Of a stretch of 64,000 nt of DNA, positions 35,920-45,001 are shown piece by piece. The stretch spans positions 4,294,001-4,358,000 of the forward strand of contig NZ_CP150203.1 of the NCBI RefSeq assembly GCF_037969725.1, in the 5' to 3' direction. The first letter of the stretch is position 1. Each line of letters starts with the position of its first letter. A model generated the notes under the pieces. It was not told the origin of the DNA, ran no database searches, and worked only from the letters and a program-made list of their open reading frames with translations. The DNA comes from Paenibacillus sp. FSL W8-0426. Lineage in GTDB: Bacteria; Bacillota; Bacilli; Paenibacillales; Paenibacillaceae. A program made the translations under genes and the position numbers.

Positions 35920-36788
35920 AGCCGGTCACCATCCTTGTCGTACTTGAAGAAGCCTTCGCCCGTTTTCACGCCGAGATGTCCGGCGCGCACCATTTTTTTG
36001 AGCACGGTGGAAGGACGATATTTCAGTTCGCCGAATTCGCGGAACATTCTTTCCAGAGCCGCTTCAACGGAATCCAAACCGAAACGATCGGCCATTTCGA
36101 GCGGTCCATGCTGGAAGTTGTATCCGATGCGCATCGCGTCATCGATGTCCTCTGCGGAAGCGACGCCTTCCTGCAGAACGTGCAGTGCTTCGTTAATCAG
36201 AAGGCAGATCAGGCGGGAAGTAACGAATCCAGGGGATTCATAGATCATGACGCCTTTTTTGTCCAGGACCTCTTCAACGAACCTTCTGGTTTCGTCAAAG
36301 GTGCCGTCCGAAGTTTTCAACCCGCGAATAAGTTCTACAAGATCAACCCGGGATACCGGGTGAATGAAGTGCATGCCAATAACACGCTCCGGATATTTGG
36401 TCGAGCTGGCTAGCTCGGTCAAACTCAGCGTGGATGTGTTGCTTGCAAGAATGACGTTTGCAGGACAAACTTCGTCCAGTTTGCTGAATACAGCCTTTTT
36501 GGCTTCGAGATCCTCGGAAACCGTTTCGATCACCATATCGCAAGAACCCAGCTCGGCCAAGTGCGCTACCTTGGTAATCCGGGAGAGAATCAATTTTTTC
36601 TCGGCCTTCGTAATGGCCCATTTCTCCAGTTGTTTATCGAGGTTCGTCTCGATCATGTCGTAGGCATGATCCAGCTTCTCCGCCGTTTTTTCTACCAGAA
36701 GCACATCCAGTCCTTTGGCTGCGAGCATCTGGGAAATCCCTTGCCCCATCGTGCCGCCGCCGACAACTCCTATTTTTTTGAAAAACAT
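35916..36788 (-). CDS. hbd: 3-hydroxybutyryl-CoA dehydrogenase
   Basis: Oxidises (S)-3-hydroxybutyryl-CoA to acetoacetyl-CoA, or the reverse. 290 residues: NAD-binding GVVGGGTMGQGISQMLA at the N-terminus, catalytic His in GMHFIHPVSRVDLVELI and Glu/Asn residues of the active site (SNTSTLSLTELA), then a C-terminal helical domain with NEALHVLQEGVAS and GPLEMADRFG. The start at 36788 is preceded by AAGGATGGAG. It leads a two-gene operon with ackA. Other genes for fatty-acid or butyrate metabolism are not in the window. Confidence 0.94.
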   Translation of the reverse strand: MFFKKIGVVGGGTMGQGISQMLAAKGLDVLLVEKTAEKLDHAYDMIETNLDKQLEKWAITKAEKKLILSRITKVAHLAELGSCDMVIETVSEDLEAKKAVFSKLDEVCPANVILASNTSTLSLTELASSTKYPERVIGMHFIHPVSRVDLVELIRGLKTSDGTFDETRRFVEEVLDKKGVMIYESPGFVTSRLICLLINEALHVLQEGVASAEDIDDAMRIGYNFQHGPLEMADRFGLDSVEAALERMFREFGELKYRPSTVLKKMVRAGHLGVKTGEGFFKYDKDGDRL

Positions 36789-36825
36789 GGTTTCTGCTCC
36801 ATCCTTTCGCTTCTCTATTTCTCTA

Positions 36826-36853
36826 TTGTACCCTGTTCGCCGAAAATTACAAA
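36826..36853 (-). promoter_or_regulatory. Promoter of hbd-ackA
   Basis: On the minus strand: TTGTAA, 16-base spacer, TACAAT, 38 bases before hbd. Confidence 0.55.
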
Positions 36854-36895
36854 TTTCGACCCAACAACTAATAATATCTTAGCACGAGTAAAAAG

Positions 36896-36932
36896 TAAAA
36901 AAAAATAACCGGCATACATAAATTATGCCGGT
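36896..36932 (-). terminator. Terminator overlapping the end of the FtsH-like gene
   Basis: ACCGGCATA pairs with TATGCCGGT around a 7-base loop, then a long U-run on the minus strand. The stem includes the last codons and stop of the gene ending at 36923. Confidence 0.85.
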
Positions 36933-38425
36933 AAAAGGGCGTTGTCACGAAATTGACAACGAAATTGCTCCCCTGACAAAACTTCCTCCTTCATGAGGAT
37001 ATCCAGGGAGTTGTCGAAGATCGGTCTCTGTTCTTCAAGCAAGCGTTTCGTCTCATCCATCAGGCCCTGCAGAATCTCTTTATTTTCCCGCATCAGCTCT
37101 TCGGTCGTCACCATGTCCATGTTGACGATGCCAAGCGACGTCAACCCGGAAGACATCATCGTCTGCACGACGTTGGTTGCCTGCTCGAAGTCATTGCGCG
37201 ATCCCGTACTGCGGCCGCCATAATACATCTCTTCGGCAGCTGCGCCGCCAAGCGCAATCATGATCTGTTCTTCCAAAAAACGTTTCGTATACAGGAATTG
37301 CTCCTGCTGAGGATTGTGCCGCACATATCCAAGAGCCTGTCCGCGAGGACTCAAGGCCACCTGGCTGACACTTCCCGGCCGTACCAGTTCGGCCATAATA
37401 GCATGGCCCAATTCGTGAATGGCGACCCGTTTCTTCTCTTCCACCGTGGACTCGCGGTCGGTCTTTTCGCCCATCATGACCTTATCAATCGCCAAGGACA
37501 GATGACGCTGTTCGATCAGCGGCAATCCTTCGCGCATCGCATAAATGGCCGCTTCGTTCATGACACTTTCCAACTGGGCTCCCGAAAATCCGTACGACTC
37601 CTCGGCCGTTTTCTCAAGGTCCACATCCTCTGTCAACGGCTTGTTGGCCGCGTGCAATTCCAGAATGTGCTTCCGTCCCTTCTTGTCGGGCAGATCAACC
37701 TGAATGTGACGGTCGAAGCGTCCAGGACGCGTGAGCGCACTGTCAAGCATCTCCTTGCGGTTGGTAGCTGCAATCAGCAAAATGCGCGGCGTGTCGGAGG
37801 AATAAATCCCGTCCATCTCGGTCAACAGCTGGTTAAGCGTCTGGTCGTATTCGCGTTGCTGGCCGCCTTCGCGTTTGCCGCCAATGACGTCGATCTCATC
37901 AATGAAAATAATGGCATTTTCCTTGTTTTCTTTGGCAGCACGCGTTTTTGCTTCACGGAACAAATCACGTATTCTGCCGGCGCCGACGCCAACGTACATC
38001 TCAACGAACTCACTGCCTGATGCTGCTACGAACACGGAATCCGTATAGTGAGCCGCCGCTTTGGCCATCAGCGTTTTGCCCGTTCCCGGAGGCCCTGTCA
38101 ACAAAATGCCCTTCAACGGCCGAATGCCGAACTTCCGAATCTCCTCGTGACGAATCAAAAAGTCCAGTGCTTCGCGCAGCTCTTGTTTGGCGCTGTCCTG
38201 ACCACCGATTTCCTCAAAGGTGAGCTTGGAAGGCCCTTTTTTCTTGCGTTTGCGCTCTTGCCCGGCTCCCACCGTGATTCCTCCGCGCATTTGCATCGTC
38301 AGAATCAGTGCTCCGACCAGCAAACCTGCAATGAGAACGGGAATGATATTAAACCCTATAAATGCGAGAAAAATCAGCAACACGGGTATGAATCCAATGA
38401 TAATTTCCTTTGTCCATTTAGGCAT
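36923..38425 (-). CDS. Short FtsH-like membrane AAA+ metalloprotease
   Basis: A 500-residue relative of FtsH. Two close membrane helices (about 8-43) replace the normal FtsH layout with a large outer domain, which is missing. The AAA+ part has Walker A GPPGTGKT, Walker B IIFIDEID, the pore-loop region FVEMYVGVGAGR and the second region of homology TNRKEMLDSALTRPGRFDR. The M41 protease part has HELGH as zinc site and the third ligand Asp in SRNDFEQAT, so it looks active. FtsH itself is about 630-650 residues. It overlaps an unknown membrane protein gene by eight bases, a likely partner or substrate adaptor. Confidence 0.88.
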   Translation of the reverse strand: MPKWTKEIIIGFIPVLLIFLAFIGFNIIPVLIAGLLVGALILTMQMRGGITVGAGQERKRKKKGPSKLTFEEIGGQDSAKQELREALDFLIRHEEIRKFGIRPLKGILLTGPPGTGKTLMAKAAAHYTDSVFVAASGSEFVEMYVGVGAGRIRDLFREAKTRAAKENKENAIIFIDEIDVIGGKREGGQQREYDQTLNQLLTEMDGIYSSDTPRILLIAATNRKEMLDSALTRPGRFDRHIQVDLPDKKGRKHILELHAANKPLTEDVDLEKTAEESYGFSGAQLESVMNEAAIYAMREGLPLIEQRHLSLAIDKVMMGEKTDRESTVEEKKRVAIHELGHAIMAELVRPGSVSQVALSPRGQALGYVRHNPQQEQFLYTKRFLEEQIMIALGGAAAEEMYYGGRSTGSRNDFEQATNVVQTMMSSGLTSLGIVNMDMVTTEELMRENKEILQGLMDETKRLLEEQRPIFDNSLDILMKEEVLSGEQFRCQFRDNALLPA

Positions 38426-38945
38426 TCGGCCACACTCCTATCTGTCCCGGAACACGCGGCAAAATGACAAACTTGCTCGCATTTCCGTCCCTGAGGCTAA
38501 CGTATACGTTTTTATCGTCCATCGCTGTATTGACCTTAATGCCGCCTGTAGCCATCTTGCTTAGCGTTGGCGTAATTTCAGCATACTGTTTGTTTTCCAT
38601 AGCCTGAGCCACGGTGAACAACGCCTCTCCCCACCAGTTGTCAAGCGTTTCGTTGGAACGGTCGACGACGTCCAGTTTGATGGAACGTGAACCGATTAAG
38701 GTTTGTCCTTCTTTATGAATATATTGAACCAGCTTGCCCAGATCGACATCCGGCTGCAAATCAAGTTTCAACAACACGTCATTGCGGTTAATGGTTATTT
38801 GAGCGTCTTTGACCCCGTCATACTGGGTCACCATTTTTTCAATGGGGTTATGCACGGCAACCTGACGATATGCAAACCAACCTCCAAACAATACGACGGC
38901 TGAAATCACGACAGTTAAAGCAATAGGCAATACTTTTAACTTCAA
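38418..38945 (-). CDS. Single-pass membrane protein of unknown function, partner of the FtsH-like protease
   Basis: Starts at TTG 38945 (MKLKVLPIALT), eight bases after GGAGGGG; the frame is open ten codons further up without a site. 175 residues: one membrane helix at about 4-28 followed by a domain probably outside the membrane with repeated alternating hydrophobic residues and an acidic KLDLQPDVDLGKLVQYI stretch. No known motif. Its last codons overlap the start of the FtsH-like gene by eight bases, so the two proteins are probably made together. It could modulate or be digested by the protease; that is inference only. Confidence 0.7.
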   Translation of the reverse strand: MKLKVLPIALTVVISAVVLFGGWFAYRQVAVHNPIEKMVTQYDGVKDAQITINRNDVLLKLDLQPDVDLGKLVQYIHKEGQTLIGSRSIKLDVVDRSNETLDNWWGEALFTVAQAMENKQYAEITPTLSKMATGGIKVNTAMDDKNVYVSLRDGNASKFVILPRVPGQIGVWPNA

Positions 38946-39006
38946 GTGTGCTTCCCCTCCAAAATTAGCCCGCATGAATCCATACAGGGCGTTGTATAGT
39001 CATCTG

Positions 39007-39062
39007 CGGAAATGCTGCAAGCCGACAAGCACGTGCATCTTGCTAAAATTCCAGCATTTCCG
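39007..39062. repeat. Inverted repeat in the leader of the FtsH-like operon
   Basis: CGGAAATGCTG (39007-39017) and CAGCATTTCCG (39052-39062) are perfect 11-base arms 34 bases apart, lying between the predicted promoter and the first gene. Confidence 0.7.
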
Positions 39063-39094
39063 TCATTCGAATTTGCACAACAAGTACATATCTG

Positions 39095-39124
39095 AGTATA
39101 TCACATCGTATATACGATTTCGAA
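39095..39124 (-). promoter_or_regulatory. Promoter of the FtsH-like operon with an internal operator palindrome
   Basis: -10 TATACT (39095-39100) and a weak -35 TTCGAA (39119-39124), 18-base spacer. The spacer contains the perfect 14-base palindrome ATCGTATATACGAT (39105-39118), a likely repressor or activator site. Confidence 0.5.
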
Positions 39125-39186
39125 GGCGATTATTTGAAGAATTTATTAATTTTAACTACTTAAATCCAAAATTTTCATCAAAGTAC

Positions 39187-39226
39187 GGCAAACAACCGAT
39201 CAGCAACATTCGCTGTCGGTTGTTTG
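39187..39226 (-). terminator. Terminator-like hairpin after ypmB
   Basis: CAAACAACCGA pairs with TCGGTTGTTTG with an AGC/GCT inner pair. It lacks a clear U-run but lies directly after the ypmB stop. Confidence 0.55.
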
Positions 39227-39238
39227 GTCGTAAGCATG

Positions 39239-39775
39239 TCAGCTGTTCGGAATCGTATATACCAGATCCACTTGCTCCCCATTGCTAAAACGATAGAAAC
39301 GATAATAACTGTGTGTATCATCATGATAATAAACTTGCCATACATAAATGCCGTTCACGACGCCAGGCAGGATTCGCTTGATTTCGCCATTCGGGACTTC
39401 GGAAGCGAATCTTTGGCGAATTTGAGCTTCGGACATTCCGTTCTGCAGCAGCTCGCTATGCACTGCCCCCGCCCCGGACAACGGTTTCCCCGTCTCGTCG
39501 AACTTGACCCACACAATGACGTCCTGGTTATCCTTATTGGTGCCGCTCAGCGTCCAATAGATGCTGTCTTCGCCCTCTTTCTGTCCCCATACGAATTTTT
39601 GAAAATTATCGTAGGACGTCAGCTCCAGCTGCTGCTGGGCGGCCTGCAGGGCGAGCGCCTCCTGATTGCGCTGGTCCTTGGTCACATAGACGTAATAGCG
39701 CTGCAATACAATCAACGCCACGATCAGGATCAGCAGCGATATCCATATCCACTTTTTCTTTTTCTTTTTCTTCAA
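39239..39775 (-). CDS. ypmB: YpmB-like membrane-anchored protein (DUF5590)
   Basis: The start is taken as TTG at 39775, eight bases after AAAGGGAG; the frame runs 28 codons higher through mtaD without a site. A run of seven lysines is followed by one membrane helix (about 9-25) and then two repeats of a YpmB-like beta fold (DNFQKFVWGQKEGEDSIYWT and WQVYYHDDTHSYYRFYRF). It resembles B. subtilis YpmB, whose function is unknown, in length, order of motifs and genome position near asnS-dnaD and dinG. The homopolymeric AAG/AAA stretch after the start could slip during replication. Confidence 0.8.
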   Translation of the reverse strand: MKKKKKKKWIWISLLILIVALIVLQRYYVYVTKDQRNQEALALQAAQQQLELTSYDNFQKFVWGQKEGEDSIYWTLSGTNKDNQDVIVWVKFDETGKPLSGAGAVHSELLQNGMSEAQIRQRFASEVPNGEIKRILPGVVNGIYVWQVYYHDDTHSYYRFYRFSNGEQVDLVYTIPNS

Positions 39776-39818
39776 AAGCCGAACTCCCTTTCCCTGATGA
39801 GGCTGCGCCCATGAGAAA

Positions 39819-41120
39819 TTAACGGGCGAGCAGGCCCTCAAACGCCGATTGAGCTTCACGCAAAATGCGTTCCTCGTCCATCGTCAGGCACTCGCCATGT
39901 TTCACCACTTGTTTGCCATCTACCCACACATGCTCCACGTCTTTGGCCGACGCCGAATAAATGGCATGGGAAATCAGATCGGTATGCGGGTACAGATGAG
40001 GCTGGTCTATGTTGACCCCGATGAAATCCGCCTTCATTCCCGTTTCAAGCAAGCCGGTATTGTCGAGGAAAATCGAGCGTGCTCCGTATGCCGTTCCAAG
40101 CAGAAGCGCTTCGCCGGCCGGAACCGCAGTCGGATCACCGGACACGCCTTTATGAATCAATGCCGCCAGACGCATCTCTTCAAACATGTCCAAATTGTTA
40201 TTGCTCGCCGGTCCGTCTGTTCCCAAAGAAACGGTCACGCCCGCTTTCAGCAGCTCAGGAACTCGCGCAATGCCGGAAGCCAGCTTCAGATTGCTGCCCG
40301 GATTATGAGATACTGCAACGTTATGGCGAGCCAAAATCTCGATTTCCTCATCGTTTAAATGCACGGCATGAGCCACGAGGGAAGGCCGCGAGAAAAAGCC
40401 AAGCTTCTCCAAGTGCGCTACAGGACGCAGACCGTAATCGGTCACGTTCTGTTCCACTTCGCGCAGCGTTTCGGACATATGGGTATGAAGCGGCAAATTC
40501 AGATCATGGGCAACCTGCACAAACTTTTCTATGTAATCCGGAGGGCACGTATAAGGCGCATGCGGAGACATTACGGCAGTAATCCGTCCATTTGCCTTCC
40601 CGTTCCAGTCGCGGGCAAACGCAGCCGCTTCGCCGAGCTTGTGCTTCTGTTCCTCTTCGGAGCAAAGACCGATGACGCCGCGAGCGAGCGCTGCACGAAT
40701 GCCGGATTGCTCCACGACTTTGGCAACCTGATCCATGTGATCATACATGTCCAGAAAAGCCGTCGTTCCTCCTTTGAGCATCTCAAGCACCGACAAGGAC
40801 GCCCCCCAATAAACGTCCTCAGACGTCATTTTCGCCTCCATCGGCCACATTTTCTCCTGCAGCCATACCTGCAGCGCCAGATCATCCCCGTGGCCTCTCA
40901 GCAGCGACATGGCGGCATGTCCGTGCGTATTGATCAAACCTGGCAGAAAGAGCAATCCTTTTCCGTCCACTTTCGGCAGGCTTTCATCTTCTGCCGGCAA
41001 GGATTCGCCGATATACTGAATTTTGTCGTCTTCCACCACCATGTATCCTTGAACCACGTTCCATTCCAAACCTTTGTTTACGGCGAATTTGCCGTTGTGT
41101 ATAACCCATTTATTTGTCGT
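39819..41120 (-). CDS. mtaD: 5'-methylthioadenosine/S-adenosylhomocysteine deaminase
   Basis: Amidohydrolase-superfamily metal enzyme of about 433 residues: metal ligands in LPGLINTHGHAAMSLLRG, the His in LPLHTHMSE, the His-Asp pair in VAHAVHL and SLGTDGPASNNNLDMFEE. The sequence fits MTA/SAH deaminases, which turn methylthioadenosine into methylthioinosine. The start at 41120 (MTTNKWV) overlaps the rex gene by 11 bases. With mtnE, mtnW, mtnX and mtnB in the same window it suggests more than one route for MTA. Related guanine or chlorohydrolase activities remain possible. Confidence 0.88.
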   Translation of the reverse strand, partial: TTNKWVIHNGKFAVNKGLEWNVVQGYMVVEDDKIQYIGESLPAEDESLPKVDGKGLLFLPGLINTHGHAAMSLLRGHGDDLALQVWLQEKMWPMEAKMTSEDVYWGASLSVLEMLKGGTTAFLDMYDHMDQVAKVVEQSGIRAALARGVIGLCSEEEQKHKLGEAAAFARDWNGKANGRITAVMSPHAPYTCPPDYIEKFVQVAHDLNLPLHTHMSETLREVEQNVTDYGLRPVAHLEKLGFFSRPSLVAHAVHLNDEEIEILARHNVAVSHNPGSNLKLASGIARVPELLKAGVTVSLGTDGPASNNNLDMFEEMRLAALIHKGVSGDPTAVPAGEALLLGTAYGARSIFLDNTGLLETGMKADFIGVNIDQPHLYPHTDLISHAIYSASAKDVEHVWVDGKQVVKHGECLTMDEERILREAQSAFEGLLAR

Positions 41121-41763
41121 CATCCTGCTCGTCGTCCTTTCCATTTTCCAAATAATACGCAAGGCTTAGCAAATCCGTCGTAAAGTCCGCATTATGAATA
41201 CGAACATGCGGCGGGGTTTTCAAGATGGTTGGCGCAAAATTCAGGATGGCTTCGATCCCGGATTCGATCAACCGGTCGGCCACATTCTGCGCTTCGGTAT
41301 CGGGGACGGTGATGATGCCGATGCGAATATTAAGGTTTCTGACCGATTCCGTCAGCTCATTCATCGCTTGCACTTTCAAGCTGTTGATTTGGGTGCCGAT
41401 CTTGGGTTCATATGCATCGAACACAGCCACGATTTTCATGTTGTCCTTTAAGTAAGCATTATAGTTGGACAAGGCATGACCCAGGTTACCGGCTCCTACC
41501 AACGCAACATTGATTTGCTGGTCGATCTTCAGGATATGGCGGATTTTCTCAATGAGATACGATACGTCATACCCGATGCCCTTGCGGCCAAAATCGCCGA
41601 AATAGGCCAAATCCTTGCGGATCTGGGCCGGATTGAGGTCCAGGCGCTGTCCCAGCTCCTGCGAAGAAACCGTCGTTACCTCACGTTGGTGCAATTCACT
41701 CAAATAACGCAGATATACCGGCAACCGCCTCACGACGGCTTCCGAAATTTTATCTGATTTCAT
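41110..41763 (-). CDS. rex: Redox-sensing transcriptional repressor Rex
   Basis: NADH-sensing repressor. 217 residues: winged helix at about 1-75 (SQELGQRLDLNPAQIRKDLAYFG), Rossmann domain with VALVGAGNLGHALSNYNAY, and a C-terminal swapped helix. NADH binding releases Rex from operators of fermentation and respiration genes. The start at 41763 (MKSDKIS) follows AAGGAGG; the frame is open 27 codons higher without a site. mtaD starts 11 bases inside the rex end. No clear Rex operator was found near its own promoter. Confidence 0.95.
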   Translation of the reverse strand: MKSDKISEAVVRRLPVYLRYLSELHQREVTTVSSQELGQRLDLNPAQIRKDLAYFGDFGRKGIGYDVSYLIEKIRHILKIDQQINVALVGAGNLGHALSNYNAYLKDNMKIVAVFDAYEPKIGTQINSLKVQAMNELTESVRNLNIRIGIITVPDTEAQNVADRLIESGIEAILNFAPTILKTPPHVRIHNADFTTDLLSLAYYLENGKDDEQDDDK

Positions 41764-41812
41764 GTTTTTTTTGCTCCTCCTTGCCAAAGCGCGATAAATA
41801 GATGAAAAGGGA

Positions 41813-41861
41813 GGCATCCCGCCGTGTACTCTAATTCGAATCATTTTAGAGGAAGGATGCC
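41813..41861 (-). other. Hairpin between dinG and rex
   Basis: GGCATCC (41813-41819) pairs with GGATGCC (41855-41861), with an inner CTCTAA/TTAGAG pair. It may terminate dinG or sit in the rex leader; the short TCCCTTTT tail is weak. Confidence 0.4.
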
Positions 41862-41983
41862 GCCTTATATTTGATGTACTTCTTTAACGTATCAACCCGC
41901 AGCCATGTAATCTCAACAAGTGTACCGCCTTTTGCAGGCGTTTCGCAACATTGCCGAAAAATGTTCTGTCGTTTCTACCTGAA

Positions 41984-44839
41984 TTAGGTTTGTTCAACGT
42001 CTTGTTCGAGCCATTCGCTGATGCGCGGAACCATTTGCTCGGTCAGCATGTGTTCCATTTTTGGCCCAGGCAAGGAATATAAAAAGTATTTTCCGTAATA
42101 TGATTCGATCACCCGCGTATCGTATACGATAACAACGCCGCGATCCTTGGCTGTGCGAACCAGCCTTCCGAATCCTTGCTTGAAACGAATGACCGCCTGA
42201 GGCACAGACAGCTTCATGAACGGGTTTTTTTTCTGCTGCTGCAATAATTCACTTTTGGCTTCCAGGAGCGGATGATTCGGCGGCTGGAACGGTAACCTGA
42301 CAATAGCCAGACATGTCAATGCATCCCCAGGTATGTCCACGCCTTCCCAAAAACTGCTCGTCCCGAGAAGCACCGTCGCTTTGGCGTCTTGGAACCTGCG
42401 GGTGAGCTTGGACCGGCTGCCGCTGTCCACGCCCTGACCGAGCAAGGAGATTTCGTTTCCGGACAATGCTTCCTTAAGCGGGTCATACACTTGGCGCAGC
42501 ATGCGGTAAGACGTAAACAGCACCATCATGCGCCCGCGCGTAGCGATGGCCGTCTCGGCCAACGATCGTACCAGCATGTCCACGAAATGCGCGTCCCCGA
42601 TCGACCCTTTCACGCTCGGGAAATCGCGCGGTATCACCAGCAGCGCCTGATCGCGGTAGCGGAACGGAGACGGCAGCATCGCCGTGAGCAAACGATCATG
42701 CTCCGCGGCTTCCTGCAGGCCAAGCTGGTCAATCATGAATTGAAACGACTTATCCACGGACAGTGTGGCAGACGTAAGCACGACGCTTCTTTTTTTATCG
42801 AAAAACATTTCCTTCAGCTGCGCGCTCACGTCCACGGGAACGGCATACAATTGCAGCGATTTGCTGCGGAACTGGCCGCTTGCTTCCATCCAATACACCG
42901 TGGCAGCATCGTCCATTCGCATGAAGAAGCGCAGGTTTTCGCGCAGCGTGGAAAGGTCTTTGAACAAGCCCGTAATGTCCGTGATCAAGCTGTCCGACTG
43001 ATAGTCGTCCTGATCCTCTTTCAGCTCGAGCATCAGCTTGTCTCCCTTGCGAATGAGATCGCCAAGCGTGACGTAAAGCTGATTCTCCTCGTTCTGCAAT
43101 TCCTCCCACTTGGCCGGCTTCTGCGTGCTCTTCAAACGCAGGGAAAATTGTCCCGTCTCTCCCGGAGAAGCGTCGGTCCGTTCCGGCAGCAGGTTAAACA
43201 GCGCCTCGCTGAGCCGATCCCATATTTCTTTGGCTTCCAGCGCAATCGGGAACATCTGGTCAATGGCCGATCCCCATTCGACGGAACGTTCATGTCCCGA
43301 CAGCTGAGAACGCAGCAGCGGAAGCTGTCCGTTGCGGCTGTCTTTGAACAAACGCGTTAACGTATGCACCAATGTGAAATATTTCATATGAAGTCCAAGA
43401 TGTTTTCCTGCTACATCTTCCAAGTGATGGGCCTCGTCGATGACAAGGCTCTCGTAGGACGGCAGCAGCTGATGGCTGGCCTTTACGTCGGTAAACAGCT
43501 TCGAATGGTTCGTGATGACGATGTCCGATAAGCCTGCTTCATGCTTGGCCCGGTGATAATAACATTTGCGGAACCAAGGACAGGAGCGCCCCAGACAGGA
43601 TTCCGATTCGCTCTGCACCGTCTCCCAGAAGTCCCCGCCGCGGCCGCTGAGATTCAGTTCCTCGTCGTCCCCGGTCTCGGTCTGGGTAAGCCAGACGATC
43701 ATCTGCGCCGCGGTAAAATAATCTTCCTTCGGCGTCGAAAATTCGCGGCCGTTAATCTTGTGCTCGAATTTGCGCAGGCACAGGTAGTGTCCTCGTCCTT
43801 TAAATACCGCAGCTTTAAAAGGAAAAGGCACAACTTGGGTCAAAAGAGGAATATCCCGCTCCCGCAGCTGTTCCTGCAGGTTGATCGTATGCGTGCTGAC
43901 CATTACCTTTTGTTCCTGCTTCACGCTCTCATAGATGGCTGGCAGCAGGTAACCGAGCGATTTCCCCGTGCCCGTTCCGGCTTCGATGAGCAGGTGTTTA
44001 TCCTCGCTCAGGGCTTGCCGGACGCTGCTGAACATCTGGGTCTGCGCCTCGCGTTCTTCATAATGCTCCAGCGTATTCTGCAGGTTGCTCCGAACCTGCT
44101 CCATATATTGCTCAAAGCTGATGCCTGCCAGCGGATTACCGTCCTTCTCGTCGCGAGGCGCGCCGATTTCGGTCCAATCGCTTACATTGAGCGCGAGTTG
44201 GCGATAATAGGTTCCATCCAAATCTTGAATGGGCTCGGCTTCCTTTTCCATGCGCAGCCCGTCAAAAAACCACCCCAGATCGCTGTCCTCGGGGGCAAAA
44301 AGGTCGCTCAGGCGCTGGATCGTAATGAGCGGCAATTCACGCAGCTCGTCAAAACACTTTAACAGCACGTATGCCGTAGCCAATGCATCGCTATCCGCCT
44401 GGTGCGGACGATCATGTTGAAAGCCGAACTCGGACGAGACGTACCCGAGCTGGTACGAGCTCAGCGAGGGGAACGTGATTTTAAGAAAATCGATCGTATC
44501 CAGAATGCGGCCGGTGAACGGCAAATAACCGCAGCGGTCCAGCGCGTTCTGGAGAAAATGAAAGTCAAAGGCGACGTTGTGCCCGACCAGCACGACATCA
44601 TCCAGCAGCGGCACCATTTCCATCATCATCTCTTCCAATGATGGCGCGTCCGCCACATCTTCGTCCGTGATTCCCGTTAACCCCGTAATGAACGGCGGGA
44701 TCGGAACTTCCGGATTTACATACGAACTGTATATTTGAGAAATGCTGTAGTCATGATCTATTATGGCAAGCCCGACCTGAATAATCTCGCCGTCGGACTG
44801 TGTGCCGGTTGTTTCAAAATCCAAAACGGCAAATTTCAT
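41984..44839 (-). CDS. dinG: DinG-type helicase/exonuclease
   Basis: A 951-residue two-part enzyme. Residues 1-165 are a DEDD-type proofreading-like exonuclease (DFETTG, GHNVAFDFHFL, HQADSDA). The remainder is a superfamily-2 helicase: Walker A AGTGTGKSLGYLLPA near residue 290, DEAHHLED near 465, and motif VI in QGFGRLVRTAKDRG near 885. The Cys-rich segment CLGRSCPWFRKCYYH has three cysteines rather than the four of iron-sulfur DinG. The domain order matches B. subtilis DinG (about 930 residues). It acts in DNA repair or restart. The neighbours match those around Bacillus dinG except for the inserted rex-mtaD pair. Confidence 0.95.
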   Translation of the reverse strand: MKFAVLDFETTGTQSDGEIIQVGLAIIDHDYSISQIYSSYVNPEVPIPPFITGLTGITDEDVADAPSLEEMMMEMVPLLDDVVLVGHNVAFDFHFLQNALDRCGYLPFTGRILDTIDFLKITFPSLSSYQLGYVSSEFGFQHDRPHQADSDALATAYVLLKCFDELRELPLITIQRLSDLFAPEDSDLGWFFDGLRMEKEAEPIQDLDGTYYRQLALNVSDWTEIGAPRDEKDGNPLAGISFEQYMEQVRSNLQNTLEHYEEREAQTQMFSSVRQALSEDKHLLIEAGTGTGKSLGYLLPAIYESVKQEQKVMVSTHTINLQEQLRERDIPLLTQVVPFPFKAAVFKGRGHYLCLRKFEHKINGREFSTPKEDYFTAAQMIVWLTQTETGDDEELNLSGRGGDFWETVQSESESCLGRSCPWFRKCYYHRAKHEAGLSDIVITNHSKLFTDVKASHQLLPSYESLVIDEAHHLEDVAGKHLGLHMKYFTLVHTLTRLFKDSRNGQLPLLRSQLSGHERSVEWGSAIDQMFPIALEAKEIWDRLSEALFNLLPERTDASPGETGQFSLRLKSTQKPAKWEELQNEENQLYVTLGDLIRKGDKLMLELKEDQDDYQSDSLITDITGLFKDLSTLRENLRFFMRMDDAATVYWMEASGQFRSKSLQLYAVPVDVSAQLKEMFFDKKRSVVLTSATLSVDKSFQFMIDQLGLQEAAEHDRLLTAMLPSPFRYRDQALLVIPRDFPSVKGSIGDAHFVDMLVRSLAETAIATRGRMMVLFTSYRMLRQVYDPLKEALSGNEISLLGQGVDSGSRSKLTRRFQDAKATVLLGTSSFWEGVDIPGDALTCLAIVRLPFQPPNHPLLEAKSELLQQQKKNPFMKLSVPQAVIRFKQGFGRLVRTAKDRGVVIVYDTRVIESYYGKYFLYSLPGPKMEHMLTEQMVPRISEWLEQDVEQT

Positions 44840-44912
44840 TGCAATTTACGGTCCCTTCATTTCAGTCTATGTTACAGCATAGCAAAAAAAAGGGCTTTTG
44901 AAAATTAACTGA

Positions 44913-44962
44913 CAAAAAAGCGGTGTCCCATCCGCTATGCCAAAGGAGGGGACACCGTTTTT
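44913..44962. terminator. Bidirectional terminator after the TPR gene
   Basis: CGGTGTCCC (44921-44929) pairs perfectly with GGGACACCG (44949-44957); A-run before and T-run after. Confidence 0.85.
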
Positions 44963-45001
44963 CGCTCGCCGGCCGGCACGCCCTGCGGGCTATGCCTTGC
45001 G

